A DNA stretch of 64,000 bases from Enterococcus caccae ATCC BAA-1240 (GCF_000407145.1 NZ_KE136473.1:310001-374000); one strand, 5' to 3'. Shown: positions 32,564 to 41,422, numbered from the stretch's first letter. The notes: generated from the sequence alone by a model not told the origin. A program made the numbers and translations.

Positions 32564-33760
32564 GTGGAAAAAGAAGTGCGCCTTATAGGCGAAGAGAAAA
32601 TTGATGAGATATTTGATTTAGCTGCATATGCTTTTAATGCCTCTAGAACTGAAGAACGTAAAGAGCGTTTTAAAAACGTTGTTGCACATTCTTTGAATTA
32701 TGGGTATTTTTTAGAGGATGTCTTAGCAAGTCAAGTGATTTCTACACCATTTAAAGTAGCATTTCATGGAACAAGTTACCAAATGGCTGGGATCGGTTGT
32801 GTTTCCTCTTATCCAGAGTATCGTGGACAAGGTGGTATTTCAACGATTATGAAGCAGATGCTGAAAGAGTTAGCTGAAAAGAAGATTGAACTTGCTTACT
32901 TAGCCCCATTTTCATATCCTTTTTATCGAAAATATGGTTTTGAGCAGGTATTTGAACAAGTTAGTTATACAATCAAAGCAGCAGATTGGCCAAACGTGAA
33001 GGCACCGATAGGCAAGATGAAACGAGTCACATATGAAGAGGCTAAAAGTATTTGTCAGCAAATCTATTTTCAGTTACCAAACAATCAAAAAGGAGCAGTG
33101 ATTCGGGAATCTTGGTGGTTTGATTACACATTTGGTCTGGATGATAAGAACCAGTTTGCCCTTTATGAAGACGATTTAGGAAATCCCCAGGCTTACTTGA
33201 TCTATCAATCTAGTGCAGAGCGTTTTGTTATTAAAGAATGGGGTTATTTAACGAAGCAAGCATTTCAAGCACTTATTCGGTTTATCGGTTCTCATAACGG
33301 GTCATCACGGGAATTTTATTTAAAAACAGGATTTGATGGTACAAATCTAAGTTACCTAATGTCGTCCCCACTGGTAGAAATGAAAATCAGCCCCTTTATG
33401 ATGGCTAGGATCGTGGACCTAGAAAGTTTTCTTGGTAAATATCCTTTTTCAACAGGGAATGAGGAAACTTATTATCTTAAAGTTGAGGATGAGTATGGTC
33501 CGTGGAACAAAGGAATCTGGGAATTTCGTATATCTGAAGCGGGGCAGAGTAGGGTAAGAAAGCTTGACCAAATTCCTGAATCACTGGGAGAAGATGAATT
33601 GATCGTACTTGCGATTCAGGCATTAACTCAGATTTTGATGGGGTATAAAACGGGAAGTGAACTAAGTTTCTATGGAAAAATCACAGGAAATGAAAAACAG
33701 ATTCAGCTGTTAGATCAACGTCTAGTAAAAGGGATGCCGATTTTAGCAGATTACTTTTAA
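32564..33760 (+). CDS. Eis-like GNAT acetyltransferase
   Basis: The 398-residue protein has the Eis-type plan: an N-terminal GNAT domain with CVSSYPEYRGQGGISTIM (the acetyl-CoA-binding RGQG loop) and AYLAPFSYPFYRKYGFE, a second GNAT-like domain, and a C-terminal sterol-carrier-like domain. Mycobacterial Eis acetylates aminoglycosides at several positions; the natural substrate of Firmicute relatives is unknown. GTG 32564 follows AGGGTGG; a GTG at 32555 lies inside that site. It stands alone between terminators. Confidence 0.88.
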   Translation: MEKEVRLIGEEKIDEIFDLAAYAFNASRTEERKERFKNVVAHSLNYGYFLEDVLASQVISTPFKVAFHGTSYQMAGIGCVSSYPEYRGQGGISTIMKQMLKELAEKKIELAYLAPFSYPFYRKYGFEQVFEQVSYTIKAADWPNVKAPIGKMKRVTYEEAKSICQQIYFQLPNNQKGAVIRESWWFDYTFGLDDKNQFALYEDDLGNPQAYLIYQSSAERFVIKEWGYLTKQAFQALIRFIGSHNGSSREFYLKTGFDGTNLSYLMSSPLVEMKISPFMMARIVDLESFLGKYPFSTGNEETYYLKVEDEYGPWNKGIWEFRISEAGQSRVRKLDQIPESLGEDELIVLAIQALTQILMGYKTGSELSFYGKITGNEKQIQLLDQRLVKGMPILADYF

Positions 33761-34230
33761 GAAACGTGGTTGAGACAGAAGTGTGTCATCCCGAGAACCA
33801 AGTAGGGACTATGCAAGATCCATTCGCACCTCGTTGTGTGTCACAACAATTTCAGCTTATTTCTGAAGGGGTTGTTTCTGTTCCAACCGTTTATCTGGAT
33901 TCCACGTGAGTGGGATATGACTCGAAGCGTTATGTCCCATTCGCATTTTAATTTATACCTGATTTTTGTCATCTTTTGTTTTTCTCCTGGGTAATCATCA
34001 TGATATTATTCTAAATTTTCTTTAAAAAATTCTTCTTTTCTTTCTATCAATCTGTGTATATCCTCCAGTTTTTTAATTTACCATCAATGATATAGTTTAA
34101 ACGTAACATCCATACAAAGACTTTACGAGTTTTTTGATTATAAGCAAATGATTAGCGGGACGAGTTGAAACTCCTTATAATATATAGTAAGGAAATAAAT
34201 AAAAGTTTATAAAGAAAGGCAGTGAAGAGT
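33761..34230. other. Gap holding a bipartite repeat and the leader of a 40-residue gene
   Basis: The left half is the bipartite repeat at 33766-33950, described separately. The right half (33950-34230) is AT-rich. It contains TTGAAA near 34164 and TATAAT near 34176, too close together for one promoter; no other signal is seen. Confidence 0.5.
33766..33950 (+). repeat. Bipartite dispersed repeat
   Basis: Hairpin A pairs GGTTGAGACAGAA with TTTCTGTTCCAACC (near 33890) and has a long insert between. The linker GTTTATCTGGATTCC follows, then hairpin B with GTGAGTGGGATATGAC and GTTATGTCCCATTCGC arms. The order is the same as at 30602 and 34358. Confidence 0.75.
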
Positions 34231-34353
34231 ATGAGTAAGACTAAAGAAGAAAAAGTTGCAAGAAATGGTAAAATCGGTAAAACATTAGCTGTTGTCATAG
34301 GTGGCCTTTATTTAGTTAAAATGTTAAAAGGCAAAAAGGCTGTTAAAAAATGA
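34231..34353 (+). CDS. 40-residue single-helix membrane peptide
   Basis: ATG 34231 to TGA 34351-34353 encodes a very basic peptide: a charged start MSKTKEEKVARNGKIGK, one hydrophobic segment (TLAVVIGGLYLVKML) and a lysine-rich end KGKKAVKK. AAAGG lies 11 bases upstream. No family is recognised. Its size, basic ends and single helix are those of a small membrane protein. A repeat-type hairpin follows at once. Confidence 0.6.
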   Translation: MSKTKEEKVARNGKIGKTLAVVIGGLYLVKMLKGKKAVKK

Positions 34354-34357
34354 GGAA

Positions 34358-34475
34358 ATAGGTTGGGACAGACTGTTTATTTACGAAGATACTACTTCTG
34401 TGGCCGACTTTTATACGAATTACATGTGATTGAGCCATGACTTGAAGAGGTATGGCCCAATCACTTTCTTTTTAT
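34358..34475 (+). repeat. Bipartite dispersed repeat ahead of tRNA-Arg
   Basis: Hairpin A pairs GGTTGGGACAGA with TCTGTGGCCGACT imperfectly. The linker TTTATACGAATTAC is followed by hairpin B, with GTGATTGAGCCATGAC and GGTATGGCCCAATCAC arms and a T-rich end. Hairpin B resembles that at 33915. Confidence 0.7.
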
Positions 34476-34520
34476 TTTCATTGACACTGAATGAAAAGAC
34501 TTCTAAAATAAATAAGGAAT

Positions 34521-34594
<74 letters not shown>

Positions 34595-34596
34595 TA

Positions 34597-34640
34597 AAAA
34601 ACACCTGTCAAACGTTGGTTTGCTAGGTGTTTTATTTTAT
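34597..34640 (+). terminator. Terminator after tRNA-Arg
   Basis: AAACACCT pairs with AGGTGTTT, with an inner CAAAC/GTTTG pair; a T-rich stretch follows. Confidence 0.8.
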
Positions 34641-34705
34641 TGGTGCCAAAAATGTGACAATACTAATTTGTTGAAACTATTTTTTATTTAATAAACGACG
34701 AAGCT

Positions 34706-35356
34706 CTAATTCAAATTACTATTTTTTAAAAGTGAACCTAAAAGCAACCAATCAGATTCAATAGCAGCTTCAAGTTTTTGATTATAAAAAACAGCCGCAG
34801 GGTGATAGGTTGGGAATACCGCATAGCTATCACTTGTTTTAGTGAGCTGATTTGTTTCGTTTGAATAGGCTAGAATCGGTAAATGAAGCAATTTTCCGTG
34901 ACTTTTGGAAATTGTATAATCATTTCCCAAAAGCCGTTGCAAACCAATATTGCCCATCGGTACAAAGATTTTTGGCTGAATCGTTTTTATTTCATAATCT
35001 AACAATGGGGCATAAGCTAATACCTCAGCTTTAGTAGGCGTTCGATTTGGATATTTTGTTTCAATAATTCCAGTTCTTTTATTGAGTTGTTCTTTTACAT
35101 AGAAAGGTCTACTTCGAACAGCGCTAGTAATATAGATATCCTCTCGGCTCAACCCTGATTCTGCTAACCAACCATCCAATTTTTTTCCTGATCTACCACT
35201 AAAGGGAATTTTCGTTTTTATTTCAGTCTCTCCAGGAGCTTCTCCAATCAGCATCAACACTGCATTTTTAGGACCTTTTCCAGAAAGAAAACCTTCTAAA
35301 TTATGTCCTTCCATCTTGTGAGTGACTGTTTCAACTAGTTTTTTTGGATAGTTCAT
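34706..35356 (-). CDS. Family-4-like uracil-DNA glycosylase lacking Fe-S cysteines
   Basis: The 216-residue protein has the family-4 UDG motifs: IGEAPGETE (about 37-45, active-site loop), PFSGRSGKKLD and the late TYHPAAVF (His near 185). Family-4 enzymes normally hold a 4Fe-4S cluster on four cysteines, but this protein has no cysteine at all. It may work without a cluster or have lost activity. ATG 35356 is preferred; a TTG at 35362 is two codons earlier. It lies downstream of the aminopeptidase on the same strand, separated by a terminator-like hairpin. Confidence 0.8.
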   Translation of the reverse strand: MNYPKKLVETVTHKMEGHNLEGFLSGKGPKNAVLMLIGEAPGETEIKTKIPFSGRSGKKLDGWLAESGLSREDIYITSAVRSRPFYVKEQLNKRTGIIETKYPNRTPTKAEVLAYAPLLDYEIKTIQPKIFVPMGNIGLQRLLGNDYTISKSHGKLLHLPILAYSNETNQLTKTSDSYAVFPTYHPAAVFYNQKLEAAIESDWLLLGSLLKNSNLN

Positions 35357-35375
35357 GGTCAACCATCTTCTCTCT

Positions 35376-35414
35376 AAAAAAACGCACTGATTTATTCAAC
35401 CAGTACGCTTTTTT
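35376..35414 (-). terminator. Terminator after the aminopeptidase gene
   Basis: On the minus strand, AAAAAAGCGTACTG pairs with CAGTGCGTTTTTT with two mismatches, around an 11-base loop, and ends in a U run. It separates the aminopeptidase from the UDG-like gene. Confidence 0.65.
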
Positions 35415-35418
35415 TATT

Positions 35419-36657
35419 TTAAGCCCAATCGCCATTACGGAAAATTGGGACACGTGTACCGTCTTCTCTAATACCGTCGATATTCATTTGATCTGATCCG
35501 ACCATGAAATCAACATGAGTATGGCTGCGGTTTAGACCAGCTTCTTTTAATTCTTCTTCACTCATCTCAGTTCCACCTTGCAAATTAAATGCATAAGCTG
35601 AGCCGAAAGCTAAATGATTTGAAGCATTTTCATCGAATAAAGTATTGTAGAAAATAATGCCAGATTGAGAAATCGGTGATGGATCTGGGACTAAAGCAAC
35701 CTCACCTAAATGACGTGCACCTTCATCTGTTTCAAGTAATTTAGCCAATACTTCTTCTCCATGTTCAGCAGAAAAATCAATCACTTTTCCATTTTTAAAT
35801 GTAAATTTCATACCAGAAATAGTAGTACCAGCATAACTTAATGGTTTAGTACTAGAAACAACGCCATCAACGTGACGACTATCAGGGGCTGTGAACACTT
35901 CTTCTGTCGGCATATTTGCCATAAATTTTTCACCCCGAACGTTGTCACTGCCAGCACCTTCCCATAAATGGTTTTTGGGTAAGCCAATCACTAAGTCAGT
36001 TCCAGGTGCTGTGTAATGTAATGCGCTAAATTGTTCTTTATTTAATTCATCTGCTTTGTTTGCTAATTTAGTATCGTGTGCTTTCCATGCTGCAACTGGA
36101 TCTGTTTCATAAACACGAGTGGTTTTGAAGATTTCATCCCAAAGAGCATCGACTTGTGCAGCGTTATCTTTTAGCTCAGGAAAAACTTTAGCAGCCCATT
36201 CGCTGCCAGCAGCAGCTACTACAGTCCAACTAACTTTGTTTGCTTGCGTTGCTTTTCTTAGGTTGACCATTGCTTTACCAGCAGCAGCTTGAAAAGTAGC
36301 AACACGATCTGCATCGACTCCTGCTAAAGCATCAGGATTGGCGGAGACAACACTGATACGGCTAGCGCCTTTATTGACCCAATCATCCGTTTGATCTATT
36401 TTGTATTGAGGAACGTTCTCTAAATATTTTTCATCTGCATGCAGTAAAAATTCGCGTTGTACAAGATCGTCATTCCATTGAACAATGACTTCGCCTGCGC
36501 CTAATTTATATGCCTCTTCTGTAATCAACCGTGCTAAAGGTGCTTGATCCACGCTGATTTGTAAAACGATGCTTTGCCCTTTTTGAACATTGACACCTGT
36601 TTCAACAATCAGTCTAGCATATTTTTTTAATGTCTCATTAAAATTTGGTAATGTCAT
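35419..36657 (-). CDS. M29-family aminopeptidase (AmpS/PepS type)
   Basis: The 412-residue protein matches M29 metallo-aminopeptidases, cytoplasmic dimers that remove N-terminal residues from peptides. Expected pieces are NVQKGQSIVLQIS at the start, the metal-ligand regions HLWEGAGSDNVRGEKFMANMPTEE (split across the domain boundary), TEMSEEELKEAGLNRSHTHVDFM and the last strand DGIREDGTRVPIFRNG. AGGAGG lies 7 bases before ATG 36657. A start at 36729 would add 24 residues unlike the family. Confidence 0.93.
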   Translation of the reverse strand: MTLPNFNETLKKYARLIVETGVNVQKGQSIVLQISVDQAPLARLITEEAYKLGAGEVIVQWNDDLVQREFLLHADEKYLENVPQYKIDQTDDWVNKGASRISVVSANPDALAGVDADRVATFQAAAGKAMVNLRKATQANKVSWTVVAAAGSEWAAKVFPELKDNAAQVDALWDEIFKTTRVYETDPVAAWKAHDTKLANKADELNKEQFSALHYTAPGTDLVIGLPKNHLWEGAGSDNVRGEKFMANMPTEEVFTAPDSRHVDGVVSSTKPLSYAGTTISGMKFTFKNGKVIDFSAEHGEEVLAKLLETDEGARHLGEVALVPDPSPISQSGIIFYNTLFDENASNHLAFGSAYAFNLQGGTEMSEEELKEAGLNRSHTHVDFMVGSDQMNIDGIREDGTRVPIFRNGDWA

Positions 36658-36912
36658 AGAATAACCTCCTAGTTTTTCATTCGTATAATCGACAATATCA
36701 TAACACGTAAAGCATGTGAACTCAAACAATCGAAAAGGCTGAGCTACTTATTTAATTCTAGAAAAAAGCTCTTGAAAGTCCCGTGTAATCAAATAAGTAA
36801 AATAATTTAAAACGAAGGACTAGTATTTTGCAGAATAAACAAATCGTGTTACAATAACTGTAGTATTTATATGGAAGCGTTGTAAAGGATAGGCAGAGGG
36901 GATTGAAAGATT

Positions 36913-37485
36913 ATGGCAAGAAAAAAAACGATTACTAAAGATCAGATTTTAAATGCTGCATACGAAGTAGTGGCCACTGAAGGCTTTTCGAAATTCACCG
37001 CACGAAACATTGCGACCAAAATGAAATGCTCAACACAACCGATTTATTTAGAATTCAAAAATATGGACGATCTAAAAGAAGAATTATTTGAAAAGATTCA
37101 TCAATATTTGGCAAAAGAAGTATTTCCTATAACGCATACAGGTAATACAATTGTTGACCTAGCTTTAAACTATATCCACTTCGCTAAAAATGAAAGCAAA
37201 TTGTACCGCGCACTATATTTAGAAGAATATGGCGGCGGCAAAAGAATGCAAGAATTTTCATACAGCTATTTTTCTAATGCTGTCAAGCAAGATTCCGATT
37301 ATGAAAAATTAAGTGATACGGAAATCAATTCTCTGCATATGGGAACTTGGATCGTTGCAACTGGGATTGCGGCGCTGATGACATCTGGAATCATTCACCC
37401 AAGCGACCAACAAATAGAACGTTTGATGATAGAAGCAATCGATCAGATATTAGAGCGGGATAAACCAATTGATATCGATAATTAA
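36913..37485 (+). CDS. TetR/AcrR-family transcriptional regulator
   Basis: The 190-residue protein has an N-terminal TetR helix-turn-helix (TKDQILNAAYEVVATEGFSKFTARNIATKMKC, then STQPIYLEFKN) and a helical ligand/dimer domain. The target is not evident: neighbours are a divergent aminopeptidase and a convergent flavodoxin. GAGGGG precedes ATG 36913. A promoter-like TTACAAT sequence lies near 36850. It ends in a strong bidirectional terminator. Confidence 0.9.
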   Translation: MARKKTITKDQILNAAYEVVATEGFSKFTARNIATKMKCSTQPIYLEFKNMDDLKEELFEKIHQYLAKEVFPITHTGNTIVDLALNYIHFAKNESKLYRALYLEEYGGGKRMQEFSYSYFSNAVKQDSDYEKLSDTEINSLHMGTWIVATGIAALMTSGIIHPSDQQIERLMIEAIDQILERDKPIDIDN

Positions 37486-37496
37486 CTTCAATAAAG

Positions 37497-37539
37497 AAGA
37501 GGCTGAAAGGAAACTCGACGAGTTTCCTTTCAGCCTCTT
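37497..37539 (+). terminator. Bidirectional terminator between the TetR gene and flavodoxin
   Basis: Arms AAGAGGCTGAAAGGAAACTC and its exact complement pair over about 19 bases around CGACG. The genes converge here, so the hairpin can serve both, though T runs are short on each side. Confidence 0.85.
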
Positions 37540-37552
37540 GTCATTTCAATGG

Positions 37553-37996
37553 TTATTTTACCGCTTCTGCCAGCTTTTTAGCGAAAGCTTCAAGATTTTG
37601 AATATCTTCTTCTTCAGCAGCTAAATCAACTTTTACGCTATCTGCGCCTTTTGAAGCTCCGATTTTAGTGAAAACAGCATCAAAATCATCCACTGATTTA
37701 CAAAAATCATCGTAAAAAGTATCACCAGAACCACAAACACCATACGTTTTTCCTGATAAATTGATTTCTTGTAATTCTTCATAAAAATCTACGATTTCGT
37801 CAGGTAACTCACCATCACCATATGTGTAAGTGGCCACAACGCAAATGTCTGCATCTTCAAAATCTTCAGGATCAACTTGCGTACATTCATTGATTTCAAC
37901 TTCAATATCTAAATTTTCAAAAGTTTCAGCAACGATATCTGCGATTTCTTCTGTATTTCCAGTCATGCTTGCATAAACGATTTTAGCTAAGGTCAT
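37553..37996 (-). CDS. Flavodoxin
   Basis: A short-chain electron carrier with bound FMN. The 147-residue acidic protein has the phosphate-binding loop YASMTGNTEE (about 8-17), the flavin-ring loop TYTYGDGELPD and GVCGSGDTFYDDFC, all standard. AAAGGAGG lies 7 bases before ATG 37996. Flavodoxins feed electrons to enzymes such as pyruvate-formate-lyase or ribonucleotide-reductase activases, or isoprenoid IspG/H; the partner is not visible here. Confidence 0.95.
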   Translation of the reverse strand: MTLAKIVYASMTGNTEEIADIVAETFENLDIEVEINECTQVDPEDFEDADICVVATYTYGDGELPDEIVDFYEELQEINLSGKTYGVCGSGDTFYDDFCKSVDDFDAVFTKIGASKGADSVKVDLAAEEEDIQNLEAFAKKLAEAVK

Positions 37997-38344
37997 TAGA
38001 TTTCCTCCTTTAAATAATACAACATTGATTATATCAGAAGAATGAAGGTTGTGTAAATTGCAAAATGAAGGTGTAAATTGAAAGAATTACCTATGTACTA
38101 ATGTTTTTCGGGTGTAAATCAGGTGCAAACAAATGAAATCTATTCTTAACAACTACTTTTCAGTGAAATTTTCATAAAATATGATAAAATACTCTTATAT
38201 AAAGAATATCTAGCTCCGCGCGCTAGTCTCTATGAAAAAAGATAAAATATGTTCGTGATCAAAAGTGTTACAAACCTATTTTTTACTTTTTTATGAGATC
38301 GAACGAGCCTGCTACGTTTTTAAATTTTAGGAGGACAATATAGA
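37997..38344. other. Gap between flavodoxin and map
   Basis: Divergent promoters are expected here. GTGTAAAT occurs three times (near 38051, 38069 and 38111). A hairpin CTAGC/GCTAG lies near 38210-38226. AT-rich TATGATAAAAT near 38181 may be a -10 for map. No gene is seen. Confidence 0.45.
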
Positions 38345-39109
38345 ATGATTACACTAAAATCACCAAGAGAAATTGAAATGATGGATGAATCCGGAGAGTT
38401 ATTGGCAGATGTTCACCGTCATTTACGTTCGTTTATCAAACCAGGTGTAACAAGCTGGGACATTGAAGTATTTGTAAGAGACTTTATTGAAAGTCATGGC
38501 GGAATTGCAGCACAAATTGGCTTTGAAGACTATAAGTATGCAACATGTTGCAGTATCAATGATGAAATTTGCCATGGATTTCCTCGTAAGAAACCTCTAA
38601 AAGATGGTGATTTAATCAAAGTAGATATGTGTATCGATTTAAAAGGTGCAGTATCTGATTCTTGTTGGGCCTATGTAGTAGGCAAATCAACACCAGAATT
38701 AGATCATTTAATGGAAGTAACTAGAAAAGCATTGTACTTAGGGATAGAACAAGCTCAAGTAGGTAATCGGATTGGTGATATTGGCCATGCGATTCAGACA
38801 TATGTTGAAAGCGAAAATTTAGCAGTTGTTAGAGATTTTGTGGGACACGGGATTGGGCCGACGATTCATGAGAGCCCGGTCATTCCGCATTATGGAGAGG
38901 CAGGCAAAGGTTTACGCTTGAAAGAAGGGATGGTTATTACCATCGAGCCGATGGTCAATACAGGAACTTGGCGCATGAAAATGGACCCAAATGGTTGGAC
39001 AGCGTATACTTTAGATGGTGGACTCAGCTGCCAATTTGAACATACTTTGGCAATTACAAAAGAAGGACCAAAGATTTTGACTTCTCAAGGAGAAGAATTG
39101 ACATACTAA
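38345..39109 (+). CDS. map: Methionine aminopeptidase, type I
   Basis: It removes the initiator Met from new proteins. The 254-residue enzyme has all metal and catalytic residues: His77 (CHGFPRK), Asp94 and Asp105 (VDMCIDLKGAVSDSCW), His168 (FVGHGIG), His175, Glu201 (TIEPMV) and Glu232 (QFEHT). AGGAGG precedes ATG 38345. In enterococci map and the next gene sit beside the epa locus, as here. Confidence 0.95.
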   Translation: MITLKSPREIEMMDESGELLADVHRHLRSFIKPGVTSWDIEVFVRDFIESHGGIAAQIGFEDYKYATCCSINDEICHGFPRKKPLKDGDLIKVDMCIDLKGAVSDSCWAYVVGKSTPELDHLMEVTRKALYLGIEQAQVGNRIGDIGHAIQTYVESENLAVVRDFVGHGIGPTIHESPVIPHYGEAGKGLRLKEGMVITIEPMVNTGTWRMKMDPNGWTAYTLDGGLSCQFEHTLAITKEGPKILTSQGEELTY

Positions 39110-39134
39110 TTGGCTTAAGTTAGAGGAGAATTTT

Positions 39135-40049
39135 ATGAATTTGGTGGACAAAGTAAAGAATAATGAAAAATTAATACGTTTCATAGAGACAACGCAAAAA
39201 CGGATGGTCGATTCAGAGATTGGCAATACATCCGTTGTGGTGGCATACTATTTACTTTTGTCCCTCTTTCCTCTACTGATTGCGGTAGGAAATTTACTAC
39301 CGTATTTACATATTGATCCAAATGATGTTTTACCTTATATTGCTGAAGCAATCCCAAAGGCCATTTTTGAGGATTTGAAACCAGCAATCCAATCCTTATT
39401 AACTCAACGTTCTGGTGGGTTACTGTCGATTTCTGCATTAGCAGCATTATGGAGTGCTAGTCAAAGTATTAATGCGCTGCAAACCGCAATGAACAAAGCG
39501 TTTGGAGTTGAACAACGTAAAAATTTTATTATTGTTCGGATTATGTCTCTATTTGTGATTCTCTTGTTTTTAATAGCGATTGTGGGTGTCGTGGGTGTTT
39601 TAGGCTTAGGAAAAACAATTTTAGACTTGCTGCAGCCGATCCTTCATTTTTCAACGGACTTTATAGACACTTTTCAGGCTTTAAAATGGCCAATCACTTC
39701 GCTTGTTTTGCTAGTGATCATGTGTTTGATCTATCGAGTTGTTCCTAATGCAAAACTGACTTTCCGCTCGATTATACCTGGAGCTGTATTTGCAACAGCG
39801 GGTTGGATGCTGTTGTCACAAGCGTTTGGTTTGTACATTAAATATTTCAGCTCAAAAATTGCTAGTTATCAAATCATAGGAAGTTTTATCATATTGATGT
39901 TATGGTTGAACCTAGCTGCTACGATCATTATCTTAGGCGGCATTATCAATGCTGTCGTTAAAGAATATTTGTCAAATGAAAAAATCCAGCACCGCTATGG
40001 TTTACTCAATCGATTGGTGGACAAAATAAAAGAAAAATTAAAGAAATAG
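39135..40049 (+). CDS. YihY/BrkB-family membrane protein
   Basis: The 304-residue integral membrane protein has about six helices and family motifs YYLLLSLFPLLIAVGNLLPY, ALWSASQSINALQTAMNKAFG and the late GSFIILMLWLNLAATIIILGG. It was once called RNase BN by mistake; its role is unknown, and transport has been proposed. GAGGAG precedes ATG 39135. It follows map by 25 bases and probably shares its transcript. Confidence 0.92.
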   Translation: MNLVDKVKNNEKLIRFIETTQKRMVDSEIGNTSVVVAYYLLLSLFPLLIAVGNLLPYLHIDPNDVLPYIAEAIPKAIFEDLKPAIQSLLTQRSGGLLSISALAALWSASQSINALQTAMNKAFGVEQRKNFIIVRIMSLFVILLFLIAIVGVVGVLGLGKTILDLLQPILHFSTDFIDTFQALKWPITSLVLLVIMCLIYRVVPNAKLTFRSIIPGAVFATAGWMLLSQAFGLYIKYFSSKIASYQIIGSFIILMLWLNLAATIIILGGIINAVVKEYLSNEKIQHRYGLLNRLVDKIKEKLKK

Positions 40050-40122
40050 ATCGAATGCTTTGGATTCAGATAAACGAGTAGGAACGTTGACTTTCCAAAA
40101 CTGTGGAAACATCTGTTCCAAC

Positions 40123-40150
40123 TTGTAAATGTGAAATGATTCGGTATAAT
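40123..40150 (+). promoter_or_regulatory. Putative epaA promoter
   Basis: TTGTAA (40123-40128) and TATAAT (40145-40150) are 16 bases apart and lie 32 bases before the epaA ATG. Confidence 0.55.
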
Positions 40151-40181
40151 ATACGATGTACATTAAGAAAGTAGGTTCATC

Positions 40182-41318
40182 ATGTCGATGTTTATTTATG
40201 AAATTTTTATTCGTCTATTTCTGACGTTTATTTTATCACTGATTATAACGCCAATCATTAAGGTATTAGCTTTTAGAATGGGTGCCTATGATGCGCCTGG
40301 GGAAAGAAGAGTAAACACTAAGATCATGCCGACAGCAGGTGGTTTAAGTATTTATTTTGTTTTTGCATTTTCTTGTCTAGTTATGTTTCAGTCGATTATA
40401 CCATTAGACTATATTTGGCCGATTATTTTAGGTGCAGGTATTGTCGTCGTTACAGGTTTGATAGATGATATTTATGAGCTGTCCCCAAGGAAAAAAACAT
40501 TAGGGATTTTGATAGGTGCACTAGTGATTTATTTTGTAGCAGATATTCGAATCGATGCTGTAACGTTACCTTTTTTGGGTCATATTGATTTGCGTTGGCT
40601 GAGCTTACCTTTGACGCTGTTTTGGATTTTAGCGATTACGAATGCGATCAATTTGATTGATGGACTGGATGGATTAGCTTCCGGTGTGTCAATTATCAGT
40701 TTAACAACGATCGGTGTGATTGGTTATTTTTTCCTTCATGCTAAAACAGTCTACATTCCAATCGTGATTTTTGTTTTAGTTGCCAGTATCGCAGGATTTT
40801 TCCCGTATAATTTTTATCCAGCCAAAGTCTTTCTGGGCGATACGGGTGCGTTATTTTTAGGCTTCATGATTGCAGTTATGTCTTTGCAGGGATTGAAAAA
40901 TGCGACATTTATCACGGTGATAACCCCGATGATTATTTTAGGTGTACCGATTACTGATACAGTATACGCAATTATACGTCGCTTAATGAACAAACGTCCA
41001 ATTTCTTCTGCAGATAAGATGCATTTGCATCATCGATTATTATCTTTAGGATTCACGCATAAAGGCGCAGTCATGACAATTTATGGTCTAGCTTTGGTCT
41101 TTTCATTTGTAGCATTGTTGTTTAGCTATGCCAGTAACGTTGCCTCGATTTTATTGATTGTTTTTAGTGCAATCGGACTAGAATTATTTATTGAAATGAT
41201 TGGTTTAGTTGGTGAAAATCATCAACCGTTGATGTATATTTTACGCATGTTTGGCAATCGTGAGTTTCGTCAACAACAATTAGAAAAACGATTAGGCAAA
41301 CATTCTAAGAAAAAGTAA
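40182..41318 (+). CDS. epaA: Undecaprenyl-phosphate HexNAc-1-phosphate transferase (WecA/TagO type; EpaA)
   Basis: It starts surface-glycan synthesis by moving GlcNAc-1-phosphate (by family) from UDP-GlcNAc to undecaprenyl phosphate at the membrane. The 378-residue protein has about eleven transmembrane helices and the motifs GLIDDIYELSPRKK, NAINLIDGLDGLASG, FLGDTGALFLGF and the UDP-binding HLHHRLL. It lies after map-yihY and before epaB-like genes, as epaA does in E. faecalis. AAGTAGG is a weak ribosome binding site. Confidence 0.93.
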   Translation: MSMFIYEIFIRLFLTFILSLIITPIIKVLAFRMGAYDAPGERRVNTKIMPTAGGLSIYFVFAFSCLVMFQSIIPLDYIWPIILGAGIVVVTGLIDDIYELSPRKKTLGILIGALVIYFVADIRIDAVTLPFLGHIDLRWLSLPLTLFWILAITNAINLIDGLDGLASGVSIISLTTIGVIGYFFLHAKTVYIPIVIFVLVASIAGFFPYNFYPAKVFLGDTGALFLGFMIAVMSLQGLKNATFITVITPMIILGVPITDTVYAIIRRLMNKRPISSADKMHLHHRLLSLGFTHKGAVMTIYGLALVFSFVALLFSYASNVASILLIVFSAIGLELFIEMIGLVGENHQPLMYILRMFGNREFRQQQLEKRLGKHSKKK

Positions 41319-41336
41319 ATAAACAAAAAAGCACCT

Positions 41337-41364
41337 TTGCTGGTTTTTTAAGCTATGCTATAAT
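41337..41364 (+). promoter_or_regulatory. Promoter for the epaBCD genes
   Basis: TTGCTG (41337-41342) lies 16 bases before TATAAT (41359-41364), which has an extended -10 (TGCTATAAT). Confidence 0.65.
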
Positions 41365-41385
41365 TTGGTAATCAAGTAAATGGAA

Positions 41386-41422
41386 AGAGCGGAGTAAGAC
41401 GCGGTAAGTTTTGCTCCGCTCT
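41386..41422 (+). other. Leader hairpin upstream of epaB
   Basis: AGAGCGGAG (41386-41394) pairs exactly with CTCCGCTCT (41414-41422). It has no T run and lies between the promoter and the gene. It resembles hairpin B of the dispersed repeat (GTTTTGTCCCGCTCTC). Confidence 0.6.
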
